In this document: positions 27,256 through 36,435 of the stretch, in pieces
Layout of the letters: every line of letters starts with the position of its first letter
Numbering within the stretch: the stretch's first letter is position 1
Source: Streptantibioticus cattleyicolor NRRL 8057 = DSM 46488
Lineage (GTDB): Bacteria; Actinomycetota; Actinomycetes; Streptomycetales; Streptomycetaceae
DNA: 64,000 bases
Direction of reading: 5' to 3'
Assembly: GCF_000240165.1 (NCBI RefSeq)
Contig: NC_017586.1
Span: forward strand, 6,213,228 to 6,277,227
Notes under the pieces: model-generated
What the model saw: only the letters and a program-made list of their open reading frames with translations
Database searches by the model: none
What the model was told of the DNA's origin: nothing
Made by a program: the position numbers and the translations under genes

Positions 27256-27915
27256 GTGCCGGTGACGGTCGATGTGTGGTTCGACTACATCTGCCCGTTC
27301 AGTCTGATCGCCCGCCGGGTCGTGGCGGGCGCGCTGGCCGACCGGGACCGAAACGGAACCGGGAACGGAGACGGGGACGGGACCGTGGACGGGGAGGGCC
27401 GGGTGGAGGTGTGCTGGCGGCCGTTCGAGCTGAACCCCGACTGCGCGGAGGAGGCGGGGGAGTACCCGCGGGGAGTGTGGGAGAACTCGGTGCTCCCGCT
27501 GGCCGCGCGGTACGGGGTGGCGCTGGGCCGGCCGCCGGGCCGGGTGCTGCGGCGCAGCCGGGCGGCGTTCACCGGCTACCAGTACGCGGCCGAGCACGGG
27601 GCCGGGACCGCCTACAACGACCTGGTCTTCTCCGCCTACTTCCAGCAGGGGATGGACATCTCCGACACCGCGGTGCTGGCACTGCTGGCCGGCCGGGTGG
27701 GCCTGGACCGGCGCGACTTCCGCGCCGCGCTGGGCTCCCCGCGCTACACCGACCGGCATCTGCGGGCGGTGGCCGAGGCGCGCCGGGTGGACCGGGTCTC
27801 GATGGTGCCCACCGTGGCGATCGGCTCGTGGCGGGTGGAGGGCGTTCCCAGTACGGAACAGATCCAGCGCGCGCTGGCCGGCGCGCGGGCCCGCCAGACC
27901 CCGGCCGCCTTGTGA
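27256..27915 (+). CDS. DsbA-family oxidoreductase (FrnE/HCCA isomerase-like)
   Basis: A 219-residue thioredoxin-fold protein starting VPVTVDVWFDYICPFSLIARR, with WRPFELNP, an alpha-helical insertion and the cis-Pro segment VSMVPTVAIGSWRVEGVPS. It belongs to the FrnE/2-hydroxychromene-2-carboxylate isomerase-like DsbA group. The usual CxxC is CPFS, a single cysteine. The GTG at 27256 is supported by GGAGG six bases upstream. The loop at residues 32-48 (DRNGTGNGDGDGTVDG) is a low-complexity insertion. The 119-bp repeats begin at its stop codon. Substrate unknown. Confidence 0.85.
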   Translation: MPVTVDVWFDYICPFSLIARRVVAGALADRDRNGTGNGDGDGTVDGEGRVEVCWRPFELNPDCAEEAGEYPRGVWENSVLPLAARYGVALGRPPGRVLRRSRAAFTGYQYAAEHGAGTAYNDLVFSAYFQQGMDISDTAVLALLAGRVGLDRRDFRAALGSPRYTDRHLRAVAEARRVDRVSMVPTVAIGSWRVEGVPSTEQIQRALAGARARQTPAAL

Positions 27916-28280
27916 CCCCGGCCCTCGTGCGGCACCGGCCGCGCCGCGGCCCCGGATCCTGTCCGGTACGGGCCCGTGTCGCGGCCCGGATCCTCTGCGT
28001 CCCCGGCTGCGCCGGTGCCCCGGCCGCCTTGTGACCCCGGCCCCTGTGCGGTACCGGCTGCGCCGTGGGCCCGGATCCTGTCCGGTACGGGCCCGTGTCG
28101 CGGCCCGGATCCTCTGCGTCCCCGGCTGCGCCGGTGCCCCGGCGGCTGCGTGACCCCGGCCCCTGTGCGGTACCGGCTGCGCCGTGGGCCCGGATCGTCT
28201 GCGTCCTCGGCTGCGCCGGTGCCCCGGCGGCTGCGTGGTTCCGGCTGCGCCGTGACGCCGGCCGTTCTGTAGCCCCGGCT
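27907..28280. repeat. 119-bp tandem repeat downstream of the DsbA-like gene
   Basis: Two near-complete 119-bp units begin at 27907 and 28026 (GCCTTGTGACCCCGGCCC...CGGATCCTGTCCGG). A third shortened unit starts near 28145 and a fragment near 28230. The first unit overlaps the last codons and stop of the DsbA-like gene, so the array seems to have grown out of its 3' end. Confidence 0.8.
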
Positions 28281-30563
28281 GCGCCGTTATCCCGGCCGCT
28301 GCCTGTCCCCGGCTGCGCCGGAGTGGTGGCCGTACGGTGACGGTGTCCGGCTGGGCGGGCGGGTAGGCGGACGGCTGGGCGGTGCGCTGATGCCCCCCCG
28401 GGCTTCGAGGGGCGGCGGGCCGCGGCGGCGGGGCGTGGTGACCCCCGGCGGCCCGGGAAGTGCCGGTGGTGGTGACGGTCACGCTGACGCCCCCGCACTT
28501 CCGGGGTGGCGGGCCGCGCCGCCGCCCGCGTTGCCCGGTCTCCCGTCACCGCCCGCATCCGCACCCCCCGTCCGGGACCGTGCCTTGTCGTCGCCGAGCG
28601 GGGCCTGTTGGTGTGGTGTCCGCTGTCTGCGGGGCCCGGCCGGTGCGGCGAGGTGAACCGCCCGTCAATGGCGTGCCTTTGGAAGGAGGGCCCGCCGGCA
28701 CGGTCGGCCCTGGAGCTGTGAAGCAGGTGCCGGAGGGGGTGTTGCCCGGCCGACGGCGGCCCCCTGGGCCCCGGTTGACCCTGGGCAGCTGATGATGTGT
28801 GGCCTGCCCGGGGCTGCACTGGGACGCGCCGGGACGCCGGGGTAGGTGGGGCCGGCGCCGGACCGTCCCGCGTGCGGGAGGTGTTGTCCCGCACGGGCGT
28901 GCCGGACTCCCCGTGGGCGGCGTCTCGTCCGGGCGACTGGCGTGTGCGGGTGGGCGGCGCCGGGTCGCGCCAGGGCGCCGGGGGCGTGGCCCGCCGGGAC
29001 CGGAGACGGTGCACACAGAGGTGGTGCGATCGGGGTGGCTGGGGGACCTGGCGTAGCCGGGCTTGGGGCGGGGTGCCTGCGCCTGCTGGTGTGTGCCCCG
29101 GTGCAGTACCGTTCGCGTGGTGCCGGCAAGGCGGCCGGGGCGTTGTCTCCTGCGGCGGTGCGGCTTCCGCCGGGCGTGGTGCCTGCCGGTGGCGGCCGGT
29201 TCGGGGCGGCTGGGGTGCGTGCGTCGAGGGAACGTTGGTCCGTGCGGCGGGCTGGACGGTGAGGCGGCGCCGCGCGTTTCGCACGTACGGTGCCATCCGG
29301 TGCGGACGGTTCCGGGACCGGGAGCGTGTCGGGCTGCGGGCGTGTTGGCCGGTGCGGTGCGTTGGGCGCCGAGGGGGTGCGGACAGTGTCGGGCAGCGGT
29401 GCCTGCTGGTGCGGCCGGTCCCGGGCCGGGGCACGCCTGCCAGGTGTGGTGAGTTGAACACAGAGGCGGTGCCGCGCCGTTCCGGGGTTGCGGGCCGTTC
29501 ACGGGGCCGGCGGTCTCGTCGGCTGCGGGATGCGGGCCGCTGCGTTGTCCGGCGGGCGTGCCGTGTCGCCGGTGGCCGGTCCCCTGCGGGGGTGTGTGTC
29601 TGAGGGCGAGGTGGCCGGGAGAGGGAACGCCGAGGCGGTGTCACATCGGGCGCCGTGCTCGCTGGGTGCGGCCGGTTCGGGGCGGCTGGGGTGCGTGCGT
29701 CGAGGGAACGTTGGTCCGTGCGGCGGGCTGAACGGTGAGGCGGCGGCGCGCGTTTCGCACGTACGGTGCCATCCGGTGCGGACGGTTCCGGGGACGGGAG
29801 CGTGTCGGGCTGCGGGCATGCCGGAGGGTGCGGACAGTGTCGGGCAGCGGTGCCTGCTGGTACGGCCGGTCCCGGGCCGGGGCACGCCTGCCAGGCGTGG
29901 TGGGCTGAACCGGCAGGCGGGGCCGCGTCTTCGGGGGCCCGTTCGCGGGGCTGCCGTACCGCCGCCTGCCCGGGCCCCGCCTGCTGGGGACGGCCGGATG
30001 GGGTGAACGCGGAGGTGCTGCCTGGTGTGTTGCGATGCGCGGGGTGTCCGCCGGGGCGGCTGGTCTTCGGGGCGGAGCGCACGGGGCACGGGCGTGCCGG
30101 CCTGTTCGGCGTGTCTTGCGGGTGTGCGGCGCCTTTCCATGCGGCCGGTCTCGGCCCCGGGCCGCGTACACCGTAGGCGTGTTGGCCTGCGCGGCGGGCT
30201 GAACGGGAAAGCGGCGGCCCGCCTTTTGCTGGGGCTGCGGCGCCCGCACGGGCGCACGTACCCGTGGCGCGGCCCGCTCCGGCCACGCGGGGCCGGCGCA
30301 CCCTGGGCACCCTCGCAAGGCCGGGTGGGGCCGGCGCCGCCTGCGAGCCCCCGGAGCCACGTGGGGCTGGAGCGCCCCGGGAGCTGCCCCTGCCCGGAAC
30401 ACGCGGGGACCGGTTCCGCCCCGGAGCCCCCCGGCCACGCGGGGCCGGCGCCGCCTGGCCGTTCCCCAGGCCACCCGGGGCCGGTCCGCCCCGGAGCCGC
30501 CCCCCCCGGGCCCCCGGGGCCATGCGGGGCGTGACCCGCCCCCGGAGGCTGCCCGGGGGCGGG
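28281..30563. other. Large gene-free, repeat-rich region
   Basis: About 2.3 kb without a supportable gene on either strand; long open frames here are products of the GC bias and have no recognisable domains. It contains the direct repeats listed at 29190-29910 and, near 30270-30530, GGGCCGGCGCCGCC-type degenerate repeats. Confidence 0.6.
29190..29910. repeat. Direct repeats of about 150 and 80 bp
   Basis: A segment starting GCCGGTTCGGGGCGGCTGG and running through GAGGGAACGTTGGTCCG and CGCACGTACGGTGCCATCC occurs at about 29194-29340 and again at about 29670-29815. A second segment starting GCGGACAGTGTCGGGCAGCG occurs near 29378-29457 and 29828-29908. Both pairs keep the same order, which implies a duplication of roughly 450 bp followed by divergence. 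Confidence 0.75.
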
Positions 30564-31061
30564 TCAGGGGTGCAGGGCCTGGCGGAGGAGGGTGGTCAAG
30601 GTGGTGAGGGTGTCGGGGGGCAGGTGGGCGAGCAGGCGGGTGTGGGCGGTGGTGGTGGCGGTGAGGGCCTGGGTGGTCAGGTGGTGGCCTTCGGGGGTGA
30701 GTTCGACCCAGGTGCTGCGGCCGTCGTGGGCGTCGGCTTCGCGGGTGATGTAGCCGGAGGTGGCCAGGCGGCGCAGGACGTTGCTGGTGCCGCCGGAGGA
30801 CAGGTGGCAGGCGGCGGTGATGTCGGTGGGTTTGAGGCGGTGGGGCGGGCCGGTGCGGTGCAAGGCGGCCAGGACGTCGTAGTCGGCGCGGGTCAGCCCG
30901 GTGGGGGCCAGGGCGGTGGTGGTGGCCTCGTCCAGGGCGGCGGCCAGGGCGGTGGTGCGGGCGGCGAGTTCGGTGACGGCCGCGCCGCGGGGGGCGGGGG
31001 CCGGTCGGGGTGCGGGCGCCGCGGGCGGTGCGGGGGTGGTCGGCTTCGGTGGCGGCGCCAT
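30564..31061 (-). CDS. MarR-family transcriptional regulator
   Basis: A 165-residue winged-helix protein with a Pro/Ala-rich N-terminus, GLTRADYDVLAALHRTG, the recognition region LKPTDITAACHLSSGGTSNV, wing LATSGYITREADAHDGRSTW and EAD..D pattern typical of MarR. The ATG at 31061 is preferred over an upstream one because AAGGA lies just before it. MarR proteins bind short palindromes and respond to phenolics or oxidants; a possible target is the AGATAGCT dyad at 50130, though that is a guess. The C-terminal region is Thr/His-rich, echoing the composition of the AfsA-like gene. Confidence 0.88.
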   Translation of the reverse strand: MAPPPKPTTPAPPAAPAPRPAPAPRGAAVTELAARTTALAAALDEATTTALAPTGLTRADYDVLAALHRTGPPHRLKPTDITAACHLSSGGTSNVLRRLATSGYITREADAHDGRSTWVELTPEGHHLTTQALTATTTAHTRLLAHLPPDTLTTLTTLLRQALHP

Positions 31062-31298
31062 GGTGTCCTTCTCGCCTGGTGCGGGTGGGTGGCAAGCGGC
31101 GGTGGGCATTTTAGGTGCCGCCCGCCGCGCCGCGCCAGGCCGCCCGGCCCCGTGGTGTCAAGTCCCTGCGCGCTGCGGGCAGGTTGCCCGCCCCCCGCCC
31201 CGGCGCCCCGGCCCGGGGGCGGGAAGCGGTACGGCCGGCCTCCGCGGGTGCGGGGCCGGCCGCGCCAGGACACGGAACCGGAAACCGGTGATCGGGGG

Positions 31299-33809
31299 TC
31301 AGGCGGTGGTGGGGTGGGTCAGGGCGGTGGTCCAGTGGTCCAGCAGGGCGTGGGCCTCGGCGTCGGTGCCGGCTTCGGCCCACAGGTGGGTGGCGGGGTG
31401 GGCGGGGTCGGGCAGGATGAGGGTCCAGCGGCCGTCGGCCTCGACGATGCGGATGCCGTCGGTGGTGTCGATGGTGCGGGTGCCGGCCTGGTCGGCGACG
31501 GTACGCATCAGGTGGCCCTTGGTCTCCCACGGGGTGGGCAGCCGGCGGCGCCGCACGTGGGGGGTGGGCAGGGCGGCCAGCAGGCTGCTGAGCGGTTCGC
31601 GGTGGGCGCGAAGCAGGGCGGTCAGGTGCAGCAGGGCGGCGATCGCGTCGGGGTGGGGGCCGGCCTGGGGGATGACGAAGGCGCCTTCGGTGTCGCCGGC
31701 CAGGATGGTGCGGCCGTCGGCGGCGGCACGGGAGAGCTGGCCGGGGGTGGTGGGGGTGTACTCCACGGTGGCGCCGTGGGCGGCGGCCAGGCCGGCGGCG
31801 GTGCGGCTGGCGGTGGCCGGCAGCGCGATGCGCCCGGTGCGGGCGTGGGCCGCGCTCAGGTGGCACATCAGCAGCAGCGTCGTCTCATCGGGCACCGGCC
31901 GGCCGGTGCCGTCGACCAGGTGGAGGCGTTCGCCGGTGGGGTCGAAACGCACCCCGAAGGCGGCGTTGTTGGCGGTGACGACGCTGCCGAGGTAGGCCAG
32001 GGCGCCGTGGCGTTCGGTGGCGGTCTCGGTGGCGCGGGCACCGTCCAGGCCGGTGTTGATGACCAGGGCGCGCAGCGCGGTACGGGAGATGACGGCGTCC
32101 AGCAGCAGGCCGGCGGCGCCGAACGCGGCGTCCAGGACCACCCGCACCCCCCCGCCGCCGTCACCGGCGTCCGGGTGGGGGATGCGGTCGGCCAGGTGGC
32201 CGGCGTAGGCGTCCAGGGCGGCCTGGGCGGCGGCCTCGCCGCTGTGCAGGGCGCCGATGTGGCCGGCGGTGGTGCGCCGGTGCTCGGCGCGGTGCATCAG
32301 GCGTTCCAGGGTGCGGTGGGCGGCCGGGGTGGCGTCGATGCCGTCGCCGTCCAGCACCCGCAGGTCGGCGCAGTCGGGCCGGCCGGGGGCGGCGGCGGCG
32401 ATCAGGGCACCGCCGCCGGCCAGGGCGGTCTCGTGCCGGGCGACCGGCAGCGGCAGGTGGCCCAGGTCGCGCACGTCCACCCCGGCCGCCCGCAGCGCCG
32501 CGGTCAGCACCGGGGCCAGGACCTGCCCGGCGTGGGAGTGGTCACGGGCGACGGTGACCACCGCCCCGTCGGGGACCTGGGTGGCGAACGCCCCCGCCAG
32601 CCGGGCGGCGCTCTCGCAGGTCAGGTCGACGCCCAGGGCACCGGACAGGCCGCGGGAGGCGAACATGGTGCGCGGGGTGCGGGCCCGCAGCACGGTGGTG
32701 GCGGCGGTGGCGTGCGCCTCCAGGGTCCGCCCCGGGGGCACCATGACCCCGGCGGCGACCGTGGCGTGCTCCTTGAGCAGGCACCCGTCGCCGAGCACGG
32801 CGCCCTCACCGATCCGCGCCCCGCCGCGCAGGCGGCTGTTGCGGCCCGTCACGCACCCGGCCAGGGCGGCGGCCGGGCCGATGTAGCTGTGCTCGCCGAC
32901 CACCGCGCCCTCGGCCACCGCGGCCTGCTCGACCACGGTGCCGGCCCCGATGACGGTGCCCGGGCCGACCCGGGCACCGGAGGCGATCTGCGCACCCGGG
33001 CCGATGACCACCGGCGCGTTCAGCTGCGCGTCGGCCGCGATCCGCGCCCCGTCCCCGACCCAGATGCCCGCCTCCCGCTCGCTGCCCACCGGTTCGACCT
33101 CCACCCGCCCGGCCAGCACGTCGGCGTGGGCGGCCAGGTAGCTGTCGTGGGTGCCGATGTCCTCCCAGTAGCCCTCGGCGACGTACCCGAACACCGGCAG
33201 GCCGGCCGCCATCAGCGCGGGGAAGACGTCCTTGGACCAGTCGGCGGCACCGTCGGGGACGTGCTGGAGCACCTGCGGCTCCATCACGTAGATCCCGGTG
33301 TTGACGGTGTCGGAGAACACCTGCCCCCAGGTGGGCTTCTCCAGGAACCGCTCGATGCGCCCGTCGGGCGCGGTGACGGTGATGCCGAACTCCACCGGCT
33401 CGGGCACCCGCGCCAGACACACCGTCACCAGCGCCTTCTTCGCGCGGTGGTAGGCGATCAGGGCGCTCAGGTCGAAGTCGGTGAGCGCGTCACCGGAGAT
33501 CACCACGAACGGCTCGCCGCCCAGCAGCCCGGCGGCGTTCCTGACACTGCCCGCGGTGCCCAGCGGGACGCTCTCGTGCGCGTACGCCAGCTGCATGCCC
33601 AGGGCCGAACCGTCCCCGAACTCCTCGCGCACGGCATCGGCCAGATACGCCACCGTCACCACGGTGGAGGTCAGCCGGTGCCGCCGCAGCAGCCGCAGGA
33701 CGTGCTCCATCACCGGACGCCCGGCGACCGGCAGCAAGGGCTTGGGCACGGTGGCGGTCAACGGGCGCAGGCGGCTGCCTTCGCCCCCGGCCATCACGAC
33801 GGCCTTCAT
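31299..33809 (-). CDS. Mannose-1-phosphate guanylyltransferase/phosphomannomutase-like fusion
   Basis: An 836-residue three-part protein. Residues 1-235 form a nucleotidyltransferase (VVMAGGEGSRLRPLTATVPK, SGDALTDFDLSA). Residues about 250-350 form a left-handed beta-helix of hexapeptide repeats. The rest is a phosphohexomutase-like region beginning RTPRTMFASRGLSGALGVDL. The mutase part lacks the standard TASHNP phosphoserine loop, as in other actinobacterial members, so mutase activity is doubtful. Expected role: GDP-mannose or related NDP-sugar supply. It neighbours GalU and UDP-GlcNAc 2-epimerase genes. The ATG at 33809 has an AGAAGGGGACC ribosome-binding region upstream. Confidence 0.9.
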   Translation of the reverse strand: MKAVVMAGGEGSRLRPLTATVPKPLLPVAGRPVMEHVLRLLRRHRLTSTVVTVAYLADAVREEFGDGSALGMQLAYAHESVPLGTAGSVRNAAGLLGGEPFVVISGDALTDFDLSALIAYHRAKKALVTVCLARVPEPVEFGITVTAPDGRIERFLEKPTWGQVFSDTVNTGIYVMEPQVLQHVPDGAADWSKDVFPALMAAGLPVFGYVAEGYWEDIGTHDSYLAAHADVLAGRVEVEPVGSEREAGIWVGDGARIAADAQLNAPVVIGPGAQIASGARVGPGTVIGAGTVVEQAAVAEGAVVGEHSYIGPAAALAGCVTGRNSRLRGGARIGEGAVLGDGCLLKEHATVAAGVMVPPGRTLEAHATAATTVLRARTPRTMFASRGLSGALGVDLTCESAARLAGAFATQVPDGAVVTVARDHSHAGQVLAPVLTAALRAAGVDVRDLGHLPLPVARHETALAGGGALIAAAAPGRPDCADLRVLDGDGIDATPAAHRTLERLMHRAEHRRTTAGHIGALHSGEAAAQAALDAYAGHLADRIPHPDAGDGGGGVRVVLDAAFGAAGLLLDAVISRTALRALVINTGLDGARATETATERHGALAYLGSVVTANNAAFGVRFDPTGERLHLVDGTGRPVPDETTLLLMCHLSAAHARTGRIALPATASRTAAGLAAAHGATVEYTPTTPGQLSRAAADGRTILAGDTEGAFVIPQAGPHPDAIAALLHLTALLRAHREPLSSLLAALPTPHVRRRRLPTPWETKGHLMRTVADQAGTRTIDTTDGIRIVEADGRWTLILPDPAHPATHLWAEAGTDAEAHALLDHWTTALTHPTTA

Positions 33810-34035
33810 GACGGGACGGTCCCCTTCTGTCGAACGGAAAAAGAATCCAAGGTCAGCGATGTGCACCACCCCCCTGCCGGACCCGCACGGCGGCACCGGG
33901 ACACAAGGGCCCCGCCACCGCACCGGCCCGGATGCGCGGGAACGGGCCCGCGCGCACCGGCACGGATGCGCACGGGCCGCGCCCCGGGGCCGGGGGACCG
34001 CGACGCCCCCCGGCCACGGAAGAACAGGGGGGTGG

Positions 34036-34371
34036 TCAGGCGGCCTTGCCGGCCGTGAGCGTCCCGGTCACCACCGTCACGCACTGGTCCAGCCCGCCGG
34101 CGGCCAGCATGCGCCGCACCGGCTCGCCGGCCCCGTCGACCACGATGTCCGCGCCGGCCGGCAGCCGCTGCTGCGCGAAGGCCAGACACCGCACCGCGCC
34201 CGCGGTCACCGACGTCAGCTCCGCCATGCGCAGCACCAGCCGGTCCATCGGACGCGCCAGCGCCGCCTCGATCAGCCGCCGCAGCCGCCCGACCTCCTCG
34301 TCGGTCAGCTCACCGGCCAGATACACCGTCGTGGTGGGCCCGGCATGCCCCACATACGCCTCGAACGCCAT
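34036..34371 (-). CDS. STAS-domain protein (anti-sigma factor antagonist-like)
   Basis: A 111-residue single STAS domain (TVYLAGELTDEEVGRLRRLI, RLVLRMAELTSVTAGAVRCL, VVDGAGEPVRRMLAAGGLDQ). In canonical antagonists the central loop reads DSSGL with a phosphorylatable serine; here the equivalent is TAGAV, so regulation by phosphorylation is unlikely. No partner kinase is nearby, although an ECF sigma gene lies 10 kb away. ATG 34371 is chosen from the domain boundary. The upstream spacer carries 21-bp repeats. Confidence 0.8.
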   Translation of the reverse strand: MAFEAYVGHAGPTTTVYLAGELTDEEVGRLRRLIEAALARPMDRLVLRMAELTSVTAGAVRCLAFAQQRLPAGADIVVDGAGEPVRRMLAAGGLDQCVTVVTGTLTAGKAA

Positions 34372-34384
34372 CAACGGCCTCTTT

Positions 34385-34462
34385 CGCTTGTCGGAGGGGG
34401 TGCAACCACTTGTCGGCGGGGTGCGACCACTTGTCGGTGGAGTGCAACCGCCGGTCGGCGGG
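34385..34462. repeat. 21-bp tandem repeat upstream of the STAS gene
   Basis: Three units of 21 bp (GTGCAACCACTTGTCGGCGG and variants) start at 34400, 34421 and 34442, with a partial unit before them. They lie 15-90 bp upstream of the STAS gene start, where they could act as iterated protein-binding sites. Confidence 0.75.
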
Positions 34463-34547
34463 GTGCGGCGGTGCCGCGACGGCCCCGGGCCGCCGCGGCA
34501 CCGGCAACACCGCCGGCACGCGGGAGCGCGGGGCCGGTGCGCGCGCC

Positions 34548-35159
34548 TCACGCGGCGGCCCCGCGCGGGGTGCTCAGCCGCTCGATGACGGTGCGGGCCA
34601 GCAGGTGGCAGTGCTCGACCGTGCGGCAGGTGACCAGGTCACGGTCGACGACCACGTCCTGGTTGAGGTAGACCGCGCCCATGTTGCGCACATCGGCGGC
34701 CACGTTGTTGTGACAGGCCACCGGACGCTCCCGCAGCAGGTCCGGGGCGCGCGAGAGCAGCAGCAGCCCGTGGCTGGAGAACGCCTTGACCAGATGCGGC
34801 ATCCGGAACGCACGGCGCATCAGCTCCAGCGCCGGCGGGTCCTGTTCGACGTTCTCGCTGTACCGCAGCCGGTCGGCGACCATCCCCGAGGGCACCAGCA
34901 GCGCGGCCAGCTGCGACAGTTCGTGGTAGTCCAGCGCCTCCAGATCACCGGCGACCTCCAGCGCCGCGCGGTGCCCGTGCCCGGTGAACGTCAGCGACGG
35001 CCGGCCCCACAGCCGGGTCAGCAGCTCGACGCCGGCGCCCTCCTCGGCGAACCGGCGCTGGTAGTAGCCGATCTCCTCTTCGACGAAGTCGCTTTCCAGC
35101 AGGATCCCGATGCGCTTGCCGACCAGCCGGCCGGTCGGCAGCGGGGTGACGATTCCCAT
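34548..35159 (-). CDS. DJ-1/PfpI-family protein
   Basis: A 203-residue class-I glutamine-amidotransferase-like protein (LVGKRIGILLESDFVEEEIG, LAALLVPSGMVADRLRY, VKAFSSHGLLLLSRAP, RPVACHNNVAADVRNMG). The putative nucleophile is the Cys in VACHNN, in the position of the PfpI AICHG elbow. Functions in this family range from glyoxalase/deglycase to protease-like and sugar-isomerising reactions. ATG 35159 is preferred over 35177 because a GGGGGG stretch lies about ten bases before it. It shares strand and spacing with the STAS gene but is 176 bp away. Confidence 0.85.
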   Translation of the reverse strand: MGIVTPLPTGRLVGKRIGILLESDFVEEEIGYYQRRFAEEGAGVELLTRLWGRPSLTFTGHGHRAALEVAGDLEALDYHELSQLAALLVPSGMVADRLRYSENVEQDPPALELMRRAFRMPHLVKAFSSHGLLLLSRAPDLLRERPVACHNNVAADVRNMGAVYLNQDVVVDRDLVTCRTVEHCHLLARTVIERLSTPRGAAA

Positions 35160-36271
35160 GGTGTAACGGCCCCCCATGGCCTGGTTGCGGACGAAACGAC
35201 GCGGCCGGCCCGCACGGGTGCGCCCTGCAACCGCGCACCACGGCACCGCCATCCGGGATGCCCGCCCCGCGGCCCGTCCCGCCCCGCCGCACCCGTCCCG
35301 CCCCGCGCCCGCCGCCGGCCCCGCACTCGGCGGCACCGCGGCATGCGCCCCGCGGCACGGCACGGCCCGCCCGGGCCCGCCCGGCCCCGCGCACCGCACC
35401 ACCACCGCCCGGCCGCCCCCGCCCCCACGGCCACCACAGCAGCGCGGTGCCACCACGATGCGTAAAGACACCACCAGCTGCTCCCTGCCGGAGAAGATTT
35501 CGAGGAGGACCGTGACGACCGGTAAGAGGGACGGAAAGGAGATCGGGGAGACTTTCCAGGACACGGCGGAACAGGACCGGGGACCACCGGGCGCAGCTGT
35601 CCCGGACGCCCGCACCGGCCCCGCGGCCGCCCGGCCGGCCCGCCCGCCCGGCGGCCCGCCCGGGCCGCGACGGCGCCCGCCGGCCGGCCCGCGACCGCCG
35701 GCACCCCACCCCTCGGCAGGGCCGGCGGTCCTTCCCGCCCCGGCCCGGGACGGCACCTGGCGCGCCCGGGCCGGAGAAACACACATCCCGCAGTCAACCC
35801 GCGCCCCGGGCAGGCGGGCAACGCCGCAGCCGGCGCCCGCTGCGACTGTGGGGAGTTGCCGCAGTCGCCGCCGCCGCGCCCCCGCACCGCAGCCCGCCCG
35901 CCCGCCGCCCGTTCCCCACCAGTGCACACCCCCCGGCCCGCACCGCACACACAACCGGCCGCCCCCCGGCCCCCGACCCCGGCCGCAGCCCCGGCCCCAC
36001 ACCAGCCCGGTCCCGATCCGGCACCAGTCCCCGGCCCCCGCAGCCTCCTGTCAACCCCTCAGCCCCCTCCGAACCCTCAGCGCGTCCAAGTCCCCTTGAT
36101 CCCCGCGGCCGTTGGAGGACCCCGGGCCGTCACGCCCCCCGCGAGCCCTCCGGGTCCCCGCGGCTGTCGTGAAAGCCGGCCAGTGGCCGCCGGCCCTGCC
36201 CGAAGCCCTCCTGCCCGCCCCCGGCCTTTCCCGTCCGCACCCGCCGCCGTCCGGTACACGGCCGGCGGCGG
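35160..36271. other. Intergenic region, no clear gene
   Basis: Long C-rich tract. A short plus-strand frame from 35513 follows GAGGAGG and reads VTTGKRDGKEIGETFQDTAE before running into Pro/Arg-rich low-complexity sequence. It could be a small peptide gene but is not supported by anything else. Confidence 0.4.
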
Positions 36272-36294
36272 GAAAAACCTGGCCGGCGTTTTTC
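36272..36294. promoter_or_regulatory. ARE-like dyad upstream of the second receptor homologue
   Basis: A perfect inverted repeat GAAAAAC...GTTTTTC with nine bases between, readable as AAAACC-N8-GTTTTTC. It lies 142-164 bp upstream of the second receptor-like gene in a locally AT-rich patch and resembles the other ACC-N8-GGTTTG sites. Confidence 0.5.
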
Positions 36295-36435
36295 GAAATT
36301 CTGTCCGCACGCCTTTACCCGTGGTGGAATCCGGGCCCGCCGCAGGTAAAGCGCGTGATAGGTTCCGGGACCGGACGCGGAAGGGATCCGGCCCCTGGCG
36401 TGTCAGATCCGGCACCGGGAACGGGAGAGTGTTCA

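Noticed and set aside
27569-30523. A nearly 1000-codon minus-strand frame over the repeat region
   Set aside because: Low-complexity Ala/Pro/Arg/Gly sequence with direct DNA repeats running through it in shifting frames; nothing suggests selection on the protein.
35513-35620. Possible small peptide gene after GAGGAGG
   Set aside because: About 20 residues look peptide-like, but the frame then becomes Pro/Arg-rich low-complexity sequence. Not enough to call a gene.
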